Source: Cryptomeria japonica (taxonomy: Eukaryota > Streptophyta > Pinopsida > Cupressales > Cupressaceae). From it: 64,000 nt of DNA. A model generated the notes under the pieces. It had not been told where the DNA came from. It made no database searches and saw nothing but the letters and a program-made list of their open reading frames with translations. Position 1 is the stretch's first letter. Every line of letters starts with the position of its first letter. Below, piece after piece: positions 36,321 through 47,601 of the stretch. The stretch is from the NCBI RefSeq assembly GCF_030272615.1, contig NC_081408.1:199561341-199625340 (forward strand), in the 5' to 3' direction. Position numbers and translations under genes: made by a program.

Positions 36321-37439
36321 TGATGAATACTAAGAGGGGGGGGTGAATTAGTATGCCAAAAATCAATGCACTAAAACACTTACATAGTCTAAAGATAAAT
36401 CAGAAAAACAATCTAACTATCAAACCGGTTACCACACATGCAAACCAAAATGTGAATAAAGCATTCACCCACAAAAGCAATACTACCATAACACAAGATA
36501 TTTGATGTGGAAACCCAACTGGGAAAAACCACGGTGAGATGGAACTCACAAGTCACTATCTGTAGAATAGAAACCAGATCGGTTAAGGTCTTACAATGTT
36601 CTTCACTATAATAGATCCTGTTAGGAATCTCAATCTCTGTTAGGAGATAAGTCCGATTAAAGACTACCTTGTAAGAGGATTTTACAAAGGCTTTGAGGCC
36701 TACCCGGTTAAGGGTTACAGACTTGTCAAAGATGTGAGTAATCAACTAGTGTTTGATCTATCTAATAGCACAAACTGCTTGGTTAGATCCAGTATTGCTC
36801 ACAGATAATGCATTCTAGCATTACTTCAGTCTTCTCTCTCTCTCTCTCTCTCACAGTTACAACTTGATCTTCTCAGATAAGATCATTCTCAACTTCCACC
36901 TTAAACCCTAGCATGACATTAACCCTTTCAGCAACAACTTAAAACCTAGACATGATGTCCTTTTAAAGAAATCTGATTTCATGTCAGTCCAATAGGATTA
37001 CATTACAATTTCCTAGGTTCAATGCATCTAGACGTACTCAGTAACATGACACAAAAAGAACCGTCAATGTGTTGGCACTGTCAAACAATCGGTGGATTGG
37101 TAACTCATCACAAAATGTTGGTTGGTAACTCATCATAGAGTATTACCGGTTCATACAAAATACCGGTTGCCGGTTTGACAAAAATGAAGACTGGTAAGAA
37201 TGTTTTGTGTTGCTTTTCTCCCTCGTGCCACTTGTGATCTACGAACCGCTTGGGGTCGACATGTCACTTCAGACTGGGAAACACATTTTGCAAAATCACC
37301 ACTAGTCTAAAGACTAGTATACAACATACCGGTTGGAACAAATACCGGTTGAGCACAAGCTCATACACATAAAGGGGATCTCAATATAAGTGTGTGTCCA
37401 TCAATGACAATCACAACATAAACAAAAAAAATACCAACA
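36321..37439 (-). mobile_element. Solo LTR related to Cop-D
   Basis: Starts TGATGAATACTAAGAGGGGG like Cop-D LTRs and ends ATACCAACA, about 1119 bp. It contains GTGGAAACCCAACTGGGAAA (36508-36527), the shared copia block in minus orientation, and the 'ccatcaatgacaa' word near the end. No internal copia coding region adjoins it. The flanks GTGTG and ATGTA agree at only three of five bases. A (CT)n run lies inside (36834-36854). Confidence 0.65.
36834..36854. repeat. (CT)n microsatellite
   Basis: About ten CT units without interruption, inside the solo LTR. Confidence 0.9.
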
Positions 37440-38056
37440 ATGTAGAGGATATCAAGAGTTATATAATTGTGGGAAAACTAAAAAGGTACAATTTAAGTTT
37501 GAGTAGAACTAGATATGATGTTGAAATTATAAATATCAAGGGGATTAAGAAAGGGATGTTAGCCTAGAATGCAAGGTATTAGGTTATGGGTAGATAGAGT
37601 GAAGATTAAATGAATCCTTTTAGCATTTAATTTATCTAATTTTAGGGAAGTAGAAAAAGAGATGGGGAATGAGAGAGATTTTTTCTAAGGAGGAGGTAGA
37701 TTTTGAGAGGGGGGTTCTAAATAAAGATGCAATTTAATGGGAGGAGGATGCTCAATATCAAGATTAGGTTGGGTAGCAATCTCTCTAGCCATAGAATTTT
37801 GATGATGCTTCTGATATCTTACAATTTGTTTCCATTATGTACATGCTATAAATTTAGTTAGGGAAGTAAAAGGTTCTAAGAGTGTGGATTTCTTTTCATC
37901 CTCTTCTAGAGGAATAGAAGGAACAAAAGTGACAATCAGAAGCTATGAAACTATAGACACATGAGGATGATTATACATATGCCATTTTTTTTCTTTCATT
38001 AGGCTATTAAAGAGGTAAATGGAAGAATGAGAGAAACTACCCATGCATGAGAGACA
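37440..38056 (-). pseudogene. Gyp-E pol linker remnant
   Basis: The minus-strand reading from 38050 gives VVSLILPFTSLIA, VTFVPSIPLEEDEKKS, QPNLDIEHPPPIKLHLYLEP and PSQNLPPP with few stops. This is the Pro/Ser-rich character of a protease-to-RT linker. It continues the Gyp-E protease fragment across the 38057-41511 insertion. Beyond about 37650 it becomes uninterpretable. Confidence 0.5.
38052..38056. repeat. Target-site duplication AGACA (left copy)
   Basis: AGACA is repeated at 41512-41516, bracketing a TG...CA segment. Confidence 0.8.
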
Positions 38057-38447
38057 TGTCATGCCCAAACTTTTGGGTACAAACGGAACAATTTTTTTTT
38101 TTTTTTATTTTAATAACAGCCTAATAAAACTAAATTTGCTAAAATGAACTGCAATAACAAGTTTAGTCTTAACTATGTTTGAGTAAATCTAACCGCTAAA
38201 TCAATTAGGCAAAAATATTCTAAATTAAAAGTGGAATATTAATTCTCCAAAAGAATTATTGTTATCTCATCAGTTATTAAATAAATAAACTCATTTAAAC
38301 AAACATCTCTAAATTAATTGACAAGGGAAAATATTAATCTCCAATAACCTTTTAATTACTTAGGAACTAAATTAATTAGTCCTAGCACTAAGATTATTAA
38401 AACCTATTATTCAATTTAACAATAATAAAAATGTGCCTAACACATAG

Positions 38448-38675
38448 AGGCGGCCTTGGTCACCGCTGTGGGATGCGGCCCGCAGCCCGGCTGCCACCGC
38501 CGCTATGGGGTGCCCCCATAGGGGGGGGTGAAGCCACCCTAACTATGTGTTGCGGCCCATAGCATGACTACGGCCGTCGCTGGGGGTTGCCACCCACAAC
38601 ACGGGGGGGGGGGGGGGGGGGGGGGGGGCGTCTTGTGGGGGTTCCGCAAGGGCCGAGGGCTCCCTGATGCCCTTT
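38448..38675. other. GC-rich island with poly-G
   Basis: About 230 bp rich in GCGGCC, GCCGCC and CCCCCATAGGGG words, in sharp contrast to the AT-rich surroundings. It has GCGGCCCGCAGC and GCGGCCCATAGC repeats and a run of 26 G at 38603-38628. No ORF of note. Confidence 0.85.
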
Positions 38676-38698
38676 TGCCATGTTCTTTTTAAAAAAAT

Positions 38699-38710
38699 TA
38701 TATATATATA

Positions 38711-38760
<50 letters not shown>
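38699..38760. repeat. (TA)n(CA)n(TA)n compound microsatellite
   Basis: TA repeats flank about 18 CA units (38712-38747). Confidence 0.9.
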
Positions 38761-38761
<1 letters not shown>

Positions 38762-41516
38762 AACCAAATTTAACTAAATATGACTCTATTTTCTTTGCTT
38801 TCTAAAATTATGCAAAAATTAACCAAGTATGGACATCATGGAAATAGGGGCAATTTTTTCTTTTATTTACTTTAAACAAACTGTTTATATTTTTATTTTT
38901 TTTAAATCACATAAATCAGGTTTTCAAAACTAACAGATTTAAATAAAGCATTTCTTTTCTATTGACAATCTAGTTGCTAACTTTAGAGATGGATTACTAA
39001 TAGTAGATTTACTTACTGCAAATAAATAAAGTGACAGAATTTAATAAATTTTAACAACAACTATATTAGACTAGAAATCATTTGAAATATTCCTTAGAGA
39101 TAGACAAATTAAATCTTTTTAACCATAATTTGTAAAAGGGAATAGATATGCTTACTTTTCTCTCAATTCCATTATTTCAATATGCATAAGGAAATAAACT
39201 GAACTTTTATTTTTAGAAATAACATGAATACAACAAGTATTATTTCAATAACTATAGGAACTTAATCCACAAATAATCATTTCATTTTTGCAATAATAAC
39301 TTAATAGAATAATGCATTTCTTTAAAGCATATTTAAAATACAATGTAGTCAAAATTACAAATGGGTGAGATACCCAACTAGTCTCTCATTTCTATTAAAT
39401 GAGGACTTTAAATAAAATGAATACATTTCATTTTTCAAAATAAATATAACATATAGCTTTTATTTTACATTGCTGCAACTAAAATATAATATCCCATTCC
39501 CTAATCTTTTTCTGCAAATCAAGTAAAAACTAGCAACTTCTAGCTTGTCTTTTTCTTTTCTTTCCAAGCAACCTGCAAATAAATCATAAGGCTATGACCA
39601 TGGAGAGCTCACCTCCCAGCCTCGGTTTACTAGAAGCCACCCACGAGCTTGGAGAACCAAGCCCTAGACAGGTTACACTCAGGCAAACACAACAAGCAAG
39701 GGAAAAATATACAACAAACACTTTCCCAACCAAAGCTACACTTCATCACAAAATGTGATGTTTTTACACGGGTGGAAGTGGACCAAATACCCTGAGGAGA
39801 CTGCAAGAATGGTAGATCAAAAAGCCATCTCATGGAAAACAAAGATATATCATAAGTTCATTAACCCCACATCCTTATGCCCCCTAAGGCATTCATGCCA
39901 TACTTTCTCTCCTTATGACCCCCAAATGCATAAACAAGGCTATGCAACAAGGGTCACATATACAACCCTTGAGATCACTCTCATAATGAGAGCCTCTCAC
40001 TCGAGGGCTGTCAAACTCCTTCCACCCACAAGACCATCCTACTCTCCCAAGAGTAGAAGGCCTTGGTTACTCCCAAATCACAAGAAAATGCATAAAAGAA
40101 ATAATAGATAGGTCACATAATAATTTCACAAAGGAAAATACAAGAAAACAACTTTTACATACAAACAATCTTTCCAACATAAACATGCAACGTGAAAGGG
40201 AGAAGATGAACCAACCTTCAATCTACCCAAAGGTTTGCTAGAACTAGTTTGAGGATGAGCAACCCAATTCCACAATCCTTTCTTCTACACTTAGCCAAAT
40301 TTCTATCCTAAAACTATTCTTTTCAAAATTGCAAGATCTCCAAAGATGGAGAGTGGGTGATTACCCACTAAGTCTCTCATCCTTGCCTAAGAAGGCCTTA
40401 GTGAGAGTTCTCATAGGTTTCTAAAACTGAAAAAGGAAAAAGTAAGAGGAAGTGGGAAAAGAATCTCACATCAAAAAGGAAGATTATCTAACCTAGATGG
40501 AACCTTCTAAATTGAATTTATGCTCACCTTAGGAAACCCACTTTTTGAGGTGACTAAACAGTCACATGGGAGTAGCCGCGTGCCTAAAAATACTCCTAAC
40601 CCATAGGTATACCTTATGGACTTTAGGAAACACCTTTAAACTACCCCTAGGAGTCCATTTCACCCCTTAGAAACCCATCTGAAGTTAACTTTCGGGTCAA
40701 ACCTGAGTTGACCACTCCAAAGACTCTCTACCCAGGGGAAATTTGGGACCACATCTAAATGTTTGTAAAGGGCTTTGGTTGAAACAACTCCCTCTAAGAG
40801 ACAAGTAAAAAATCAAGACACTAATCAGCACATGTGTCAAGTGACACAATAAAATACATTACAAAATTACACATGGAATTTGTCTCTTGTCGGATTTACA
40901 CAAATTAATAAATTCAATTTAACACACATGCAACATTTACTTTCATAAATAAAATACAATACATACGGGGTGTTGTCTCTCCCAATAGACAACCCCTGGT
41001 TTTACTAACGTACATAGGTCTAGTTTGGTTCTCCATAGTATTTCCATGGTCACATGGATAATTTTCCTGCGCAACTCAATTACACATTAGTAATTCCAAA
41101 TAACCTCATATAAAATTAAACACATGAATAAGAATACACGTCAAACACTCTGCATACAATTGATATTAAACAAAATCAATATATCTTATATCAAAATAAA
41201 TCCACATAAGTAATTATCATAATCCTCATAATTTTGATCCATACATAAGACATGCATCCTATTTCTATCATCATAGTAAAGTCCTGCAAATCCAATAATG
41301 ACATACATCATCACAAAGTTATCCTATTCTAGAATCATATAGAGTTCTATATCAATAATGCATAGAAATGAAGCATCAATATACATCATTGTTATCCAAA
41401 TCATGGAATCATATAAGTTCTAAATCCATAATGCATAAAAATAAAGCATCCATAATAGTCTAAACATGAAAATCACTGAAATGTTAGGATGAGTCAGGAT
41501 AGGGCCTCACAAGACA

Positions 41517-43289
41517 ATCAAAGAATCTTTATGTAGTAATGGTGGTTTTATTTCAATAATGATAGAGGTGGTAGGAGGAAAAAAATAAACCATTAAAATA
41601 TTTAGAGCCACATGGGGAGCAATCTATGGTATCCTAACACTAATTTTTTCCACTTATAATCAAAGAGGAAGGTGCCATAATAGAAATAATAATAAAATCA
41701 TAAGAAACAAGAGGTGAATTGACCATGGAAGAGGAAGAAGGACAAATTGAAAAAAGTCTCTTTGACTTGGTATGAAATTTTGACATGATTATTTTATAGA
41801 AAATTAATGTGAAGCCAAAGTGGATCCTTGTGGTTAATAAAAAATAGTAGAAGGAAATTTATTGCACAAAAAGAGGCTAAAATACACTATGGTGGATGAT
41901 ATACACTACTTCATTATGTGGGAACTTGAAACAATTACGATACTAGAAGGGATGATTTTCATCGAAGTGACCATGATTGGCCCAATCTTAGAAGAAAGAG
42001 ATCCAAGGTAGGGAGAGAAAAAATAGGGGGATCTAAGGTTCTTGGTCCAACCTAGATGAGAAGGGTAAGATAACCCAAGGAAGGTAAAGAGAGTGCATCA
42101 TGCATTAATATAAATAACTATTATTTCTCTTACATTTATCTATAAATCTCATTAACTTATATAAATTCTTATGTTACTACATTGACCATGTTGATAAGGT
42201 TAATGAAGACACCATATATGGTTTTCCAATAACTTCAATAGGAATGCAAATTGGTCTATCATATATTATTATGCCTATTTAAATAAGATAAATTAAATAG
42301 TGGGTTCAAGTATACACTAATCTCAAGGTACTCAAAGGTAGGTGTCAACCATCCCCACCATATCCACAAAAAGAGAATATAACTAGTTAATGTCAACATG
42401 TTACATAGGTGCTATAAGATTAAGGTCAAAATAGATGGATGAATGTTGTAGGAAATTTTTGAATATATTTGTATAATTTGAATATGTTTTTTCCCTTTAT
42501 TATTCATGGTAGAGACTTGAACTATATTGGAATTGATGAGGTCATGTGGTATATGTTTAAGAAAAAACATTTTTTTAATATCATGACCAAGGTCCCTATG
42601 AAATTGGACAAAGGCCTTTGAAACATAAGAAGGTTGGATGGGTTATTTAGTGTCCAATAGTTGTGTGGTTCATAATTGAATCAATTTTTTTTTAGAATCT
42701 TACACAAGATGGAATAAAGAGACATGAACACTTTTGTGAATTATCATTTTCCTTGAGGTTTAGAAGAAGAAACAAGTAGGGTAGTAGGTGTAATGGTAGA
42801 ATTTTTATGATCTTTATATAGAATTATTTATAAATAACTTTTGTATAATTATTAAAAAAGGAAGAAGTCCCAAATGATATAATAGTAGGGCCTATGAGGT
42901 GGATTCCTCAAATTGGCTAACATTTTGTTGGTAGTCATACAAGGTTGCATAGATATGTACAAATGAAGGATATGTCAAATTAATAAAATCTTATCTTGGA
43001 TCAAAGGGTGAAAAGAAACCCTCCACAAATTTGAGTTAGGTAACATATTTGTAATTTATAAGAACAATGATAGGAATCAAAATATAAAGTCTATAAATTC
43101 TAATGAGCATATTACTTACAATACATCAAGTTTGTAATGTGACTAGGGGGCCTATGTTATCATATAAGTTTTAGAAGAAGTGGTTAAATAAATTATCAAA
43201 ATAATTAATGGAATGGTTATATAGTTACAAAAATCAATCCAACATAGCATCTTTTATTAACCATGGGGAAATCTTGGGTGTGTGCAAGG
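41517..43289 (-). pseudogene. Gyp-E gag and protease remnant
   Basis: Minus-strand reading. 43255-43130 gives FLxLYNHSINYFDNLFNHF and NIGPLVTLQT, aligned with Gyp-A's YFxKLSNVFVQHFQKNIGPQ. 42930-42890 gives YDYQQNVSQFEES. 42590-42490 gives FVQFHRDLGHDIKKMFFLKH then HDLINSN, a CHHC knuckle with Cys positions lost. 41975-41910 gives CFKFPHNEVVYIIHHS, the protease end seen as QCIKFPHNGVE in Gyp-C. Frames shift often. Together these make a second old gypsy of the Gyp-A type in the same orientation. Confidence 0.6.
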
Positions 43290-44398
43290 AGTTGAGTCCA
43301 CTTTTGGGCCAAAGGTGGAAGTATTTTCTCTAATTTTTCAGAATTTTTCATAAGTAATATGAAATGTAGTACTCAGAGTCTAGTTTCCAAATATGTAATA
43401 TATTTTAGTACCTAGATGATACAAATTGATTTTCAGTAGGCATGTCTAAAAATTATTGTTTAAAAGTCACCTTTTCAGGACCATACCATGCCCTATATGA
43501 CAACCATATTTTGACCTAAATAAAATTATTTTTCTGAATCCTTTTGGGAAAAGATATGTAAGACACCAAGATTGATGAGGATATTTTTTTATTAATTTTT
43601 TATTAGCCCTAATTATTATTTTTAAAATCCCTCGTGTACAAAAACCATAAGTAGACCTAAACTTATCATTTTTTGAATTTATGTTTTCAAATTGGAAATA
43701 ATTGCATGTGTATTGATGTCATGTAATCTGTTCTTCACAAAATCTAAAATATAAAAAGTTATTAAGAAAAATAAATAAAACCTCTTATTTCAAGTTTATG
43801 GACCAGTTTCATAAAAAAAATAAAAAATAGAAAAAATAATCTAATTGTAAAACAATTACATATTTGAAATCTAGACAGTCTGATCTATAATGGTTATTTT
43901 ATTTTTCATTAATTTTTTTTACAAAATAGTCATTAGACATATGTCCAAAGTCACTATTTTCTAGTGACACCGACATGACCTTCAAGTTGTACGTCTAAGG
44001 CTAAGGGTTAACTCCCCAAGTTGTTCTTAGGCCAAAACCCATAGTAAAAACTGAGCTTCCATTTTACAATTTAAAAAATGGGATCTTGATTTATAAATAG
44101 GCACTTGTTATGCTTTTATAAATGATTTAAATGTTGTTTGCATCAAAGAAAATAAAAAAAATGGTAAACCAAAAAGGATCTCATTTCTAAAAATGGGACC
44201 CCATTTCATTTTTTACCATTTTTTCAAATTTATCAATGAAAACAATGTTTAAATAATGGGATTCCTTTTTTTAAATTTAGGGTTAGGACACCAATGCATA
44301 ACATGATCTTGTTTCTAAAATAATAGGATCCCATTTCTATTGGTGTATTTTTTCATTTTTTCTTAAGTCCAAAACTTCCACGGGAAGTGGACTCAACT
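43290..44398. mobile_element. 1.1-kb segment with terminal inverted repeats, candidate MITE
   Basis: AGTTGAGTCCACTT at 43290-43303 is exactly complementary to AAGTGGACTCAACT at 44385-44398, and the similarity continues inward (GGTGGAAGTATTTT against the complement GTGGAAGTTTTGG). It sits where Gyp-E gag text is interrupted. The interior has several GGGATCCCATTT-like words and no coding region. No target duplication is evident, so the superfamily is unknown and a chance palindrome cannot be excluded. Confidence 0.45.
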
Positions 44399-45333
44399 TT
44401 CTGTTTTTACTGTTTTAGTTAGAAAATGTTCCTTAAATATGAAGTTTCTATATAGTATCATACAGAGAGATACATGCATTTAAAAATTTTCCTTGTCACT
44501 ATATTTTTTGAGTTGAGATCTAAAATTTTGTGGATAACTAGGTTACAATGATAATATGATATAATTAGTGGTTGAGTAGAAGTGGATAGTGAGGCAATTT
44601 GTTGCTGGAGGTTACCTACATTTTGCATTATCTAGTTAATGATAGGAGTTGTGGTGTGAAATGGGGATGAAGTATGAATATTTATAGACACATCTAATAG
44701 ATTCAAATCTTGTTAGGTGAAAATATGCAAACCTATGGGTAGAGAGGTTCTAAGGTTACTAACAAGAATTCCCAAGGATATATATGGGAATGAGAACTCA
44801 TCCATAAGAATGGACCAAGTTTCATACCATTCAAGAATATGAATTATTTACTATGATATATTATGACATTCTAGTGGCCATATTCATGTTAAGTGACATT
44901 TGAGCACTAGGAATAGGAATGCCCACAAAAAGTTGTTTACTAGCTATGTTAGACCAGAAGTTATGACTACTTTCAAGAGAAGTTTGATAAAAGTGTTCAG
45001 CATATTTGTGTACAATTTGACATCTATATATCATTAAAAGATATGTTATGTGAATTAGGTTGAGCATGAATAGTATAAAGAGAAGGTAGAGTTATTCTCA
45101 TTGAAATTAGGTGCTAACTTGATCATAAATGTAGTAGTTCTAGAGGAAGAAATTTCTATGTTTCTATAACTTTTATGATCAATATTGTCCAAATAATGAG
45201 AATAGGTCATGAAAGTTATGTAAGGGGTCACAAAACACATAATAGAATATTGAAAATAAAGTTTATAAATGATTTAATATTGCTTTAATTTTTTTAGCCA
45301 GGTCTTTAGGTGTAAGAAACAGGTTCACAAAAA
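44399..45333 (-). pseudogene. Gyp-E gag N-terminal part, leader and primer-site remnant
   Basis: The minus strand at 44720-44560 reads NIHTSSPFHTTTPI then IMQNVGNLQQQIASLSTSTQ, a plausible gag region ahead of the core. At 45316-45330 the minus-strand TTTTTGTGAACCTGTTTC resembles Gyp-A's primer site TTTTGGTGAACCTGACTTG, with one base of TGG lost, and TGTAGTCTG follows at 45334 as a possible LTR end. If so, repeat copy A is largely the Gyp-E LTR. Support is weak base by base. Confidence 0.4.
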
Positions 45334-46708
45334 TGTAGTCTGTTTAAAGTTTTATTCAAAAAAAGAAAACCTAGTTTCCTTTGTGAAATGATCTCATTGA
45401 ACACTACACTAGGATCAACTACCCATTATGTGTATAAAGTGTGCAAAGTTTCAAGAAGAGTAAACAAAGTCAATCAAGTTAATTCTCAATGGATAATATG
45501 TAAAGTTGCAAGAAGAATGGGATTAATTTAGAGTATAATAAAAGGTAGGTGTCAAGGGAGAATAGGAAGTCGAGTAACCATTCAAATTTTCTCTAAAGTG
45601 TTTAGGATATTTGTAGATTGGAAATGTCATAGAAATATAACTTGTCATAAATTGCTATGGGATTATCAGTTGTCATAAGACTCTAACACACTGTATAAAT
45701 TTTAGTACATCACACTAGTGCTTAGAAAATTGTAATTGGAAAATTTAAAACACTAGGAAATGACACAAACATGACTACTATGATATTAAGTTTTAAAAAA
45801 TGAACATGGGAAGCTAAGCCTTGGGACCATGGGGAAAAAGGACAAGAAGGTAAAATGTACCTAAAATAATGATAGAAGAGATAGAAAATAAAGTGAGCTA
45901 AAAACATAATGTGAAATTGTGGTTTCAAAGTAGATCTTGCAAGGATTTCTAGCATTGAGAAGAAGATAGATATTATAGAGAGAATAGCATTGATAAGAAA
46001 GATGAGAATGACAAAAGTTTTCACAATAGAGAAAATATCAAAATTCTAATATAAAGAAAGAAGAGTACTCATCTTAGAGGTTGTTCAAAAAATAAGAAAT
46101 TATTAATATCTAGCTATATAATGATATGAGAAATTGGTGATATTTTGATCAATGGATATCACAAATGGAGGATTATTTTAGCTTTCAAAAAATCCTTTAT
46201 ATATAAGTAAATTCATTTTTCAAGGTTGAAGTTTTAAGGAAATTTTCTTGCACGATATGATATTTATGCACTCTTCAGAAATACAAAAGGTGCCACCAAT
46301 CTCCAAGTGGAAGGATTTTAAGGGTCTAATCCATATACTCTATTTGTTATAAATAAGAAAGGGTTATGTAATGATATTACTTGGATCCCAAGAAAGGGAA
46401 AAGTGATAAATATTATATAAGTGTATTATAGAAGATATACGTTTGAGAAGGATGATATCAATCATGAGATATTAGTTTAAATACATATTATACAAGGGTT
46501 TTATAGATAGCTCAATATATTTTTTCTTTTGGAAAACCCATAAAATATTGGAGAATTTTCCAAAACCTATTATCTTTAGTTGGATAAGATAGGTAGCTCT
46601 TCCTACACCTACAAGTAGTAGGGTGAAGTGAAAGATCAAGGTTGTGAGAAAGTTAAACATGTTATCAAGGGAAAGAACAAGATAATTGTCACTTCCATGA
46701 GAGGAAAA

Positions 46709-47601
46709 TGTTGGGAAAAATGGTGTCTCAACCTTGCATTTATGTGAGGTTACTATTTATAGTAAGTTTTCATTTGAGCACGAAATGGTGCGAAAATCTC
46801 CCTGAAGCTTCTGGTTGGCTAGATAAGCATTCCGGTAAAGTTGCGTCGCAAGGTCACAACTAGTTTTGAAGATATTAATGTTTTCGTCTTGGAGGGGTGC
46901 AATAAAATATTTAAACTTAATTTTGGGGACTTTAGAGGCTCTGAAATGCCCTGAAAAGTGGCCATAACCGGCAAAGCTAGTTACGAGGTGATAGAGCACT
47001 TCGCGAGCTTTCCGGCGCTTCAAACGGTTCGTGAATCGGACACCCGGTTCTCAAGTTATGGCCTCCGGAAGTTTGTACTCCTGAAATAGGAAAAATAATT
47101 TGTATCGGATACATAAATGAGCTGTAAAGGGGAGCGACACATGTTGATGTGTGCTTTAACATGTCATAGGGCGTCTAGAAGGGAGATAAGGTCGGCTACA
47201 CCTTATTGGGTGGTTTTAGCCCATGGTTTTGTAATACTGTTTGACGGTTTCTTGTATTGTATCTCCTATTTATGAGGTGTGTGAGATAGAGGTTGTGTGT
47301 AAGAGTCTCATGGCTATTGAGTTGCCTCTAAATCTCTGATTAGTGCTACTCCTGCGAAGAGCTTGCTCTGCAAGTATGTTGTAATCTGTTTTGATTGCTG
47401 AATAAAATATTGAGCTGCTTTTGGAGGGTGGGGTTTTTCTCCCGAAAGGGTTTTCCCCACGTAAATCACTGTGTTGTGGTATGATTGCTATTATATCTAT
47501 TTCTATTTTCTACAACTGTTGTAATGATCTGAAAAAGTTTTGCATTACCCTCCTCTCAAGGTTAGTGTAGGAAGTTGTTTCCGCTACTTTACTTCCTTAC
47601 A
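46709..47601 (+). mobile_element. Solo copia LTR with perfect duplication GAAAA
   Basis: An 893-bp segment, TGTTGGGAAAAATGG to CTTCCTTACA, flanked by GAAAA at 46704-46708 and 47602-47606. It carries GGTTTTTCTCCCGAAAGGG and TTTTCCCCACGTAAATC (47432-47468), the copia R/U5-like block. It is absent from copy B, where the flanks are joined (around 55735-55750, GATGAAAAGGTATGGAAAAT). So this is an LTR left after recombination, inserted after copies A and B separated. Confidence 0.92.

Larger units (their letters stand above)
38057..41511. mobile_element. 3455-bp TG...CA insertion, probable large solo LTR
   Basis: Begins TGTCATGCCCAAAC and ends GGGCCTCACA between perfect AGACA copies, and it interrupts Gyp-E coding text. 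I find no second copy of its termini inside it, no primer site and no retrotransposon protein, so a very large solo LTR fits best. A non-autonomous element with short or degraded LTRs is possible. It contains a GC-rich island (38448-38675), a poly-G run, a TA/CA microsatellite and two related internal blocks (GGGTGAGATACCCA near 39363 and GGGTGATTACCCA near 40346). ORFs at 39630-39842 and 39755-40111 overlap on opposite strands and match nothing I know. Confidence 0.65.

Noticed and set aside
39630-40111. Opposed ORFs of 70 and 118 codons in the 3.5-kb insertion
   Set aside because: They overlap on opposite strands, match no family and have no supporting signals.
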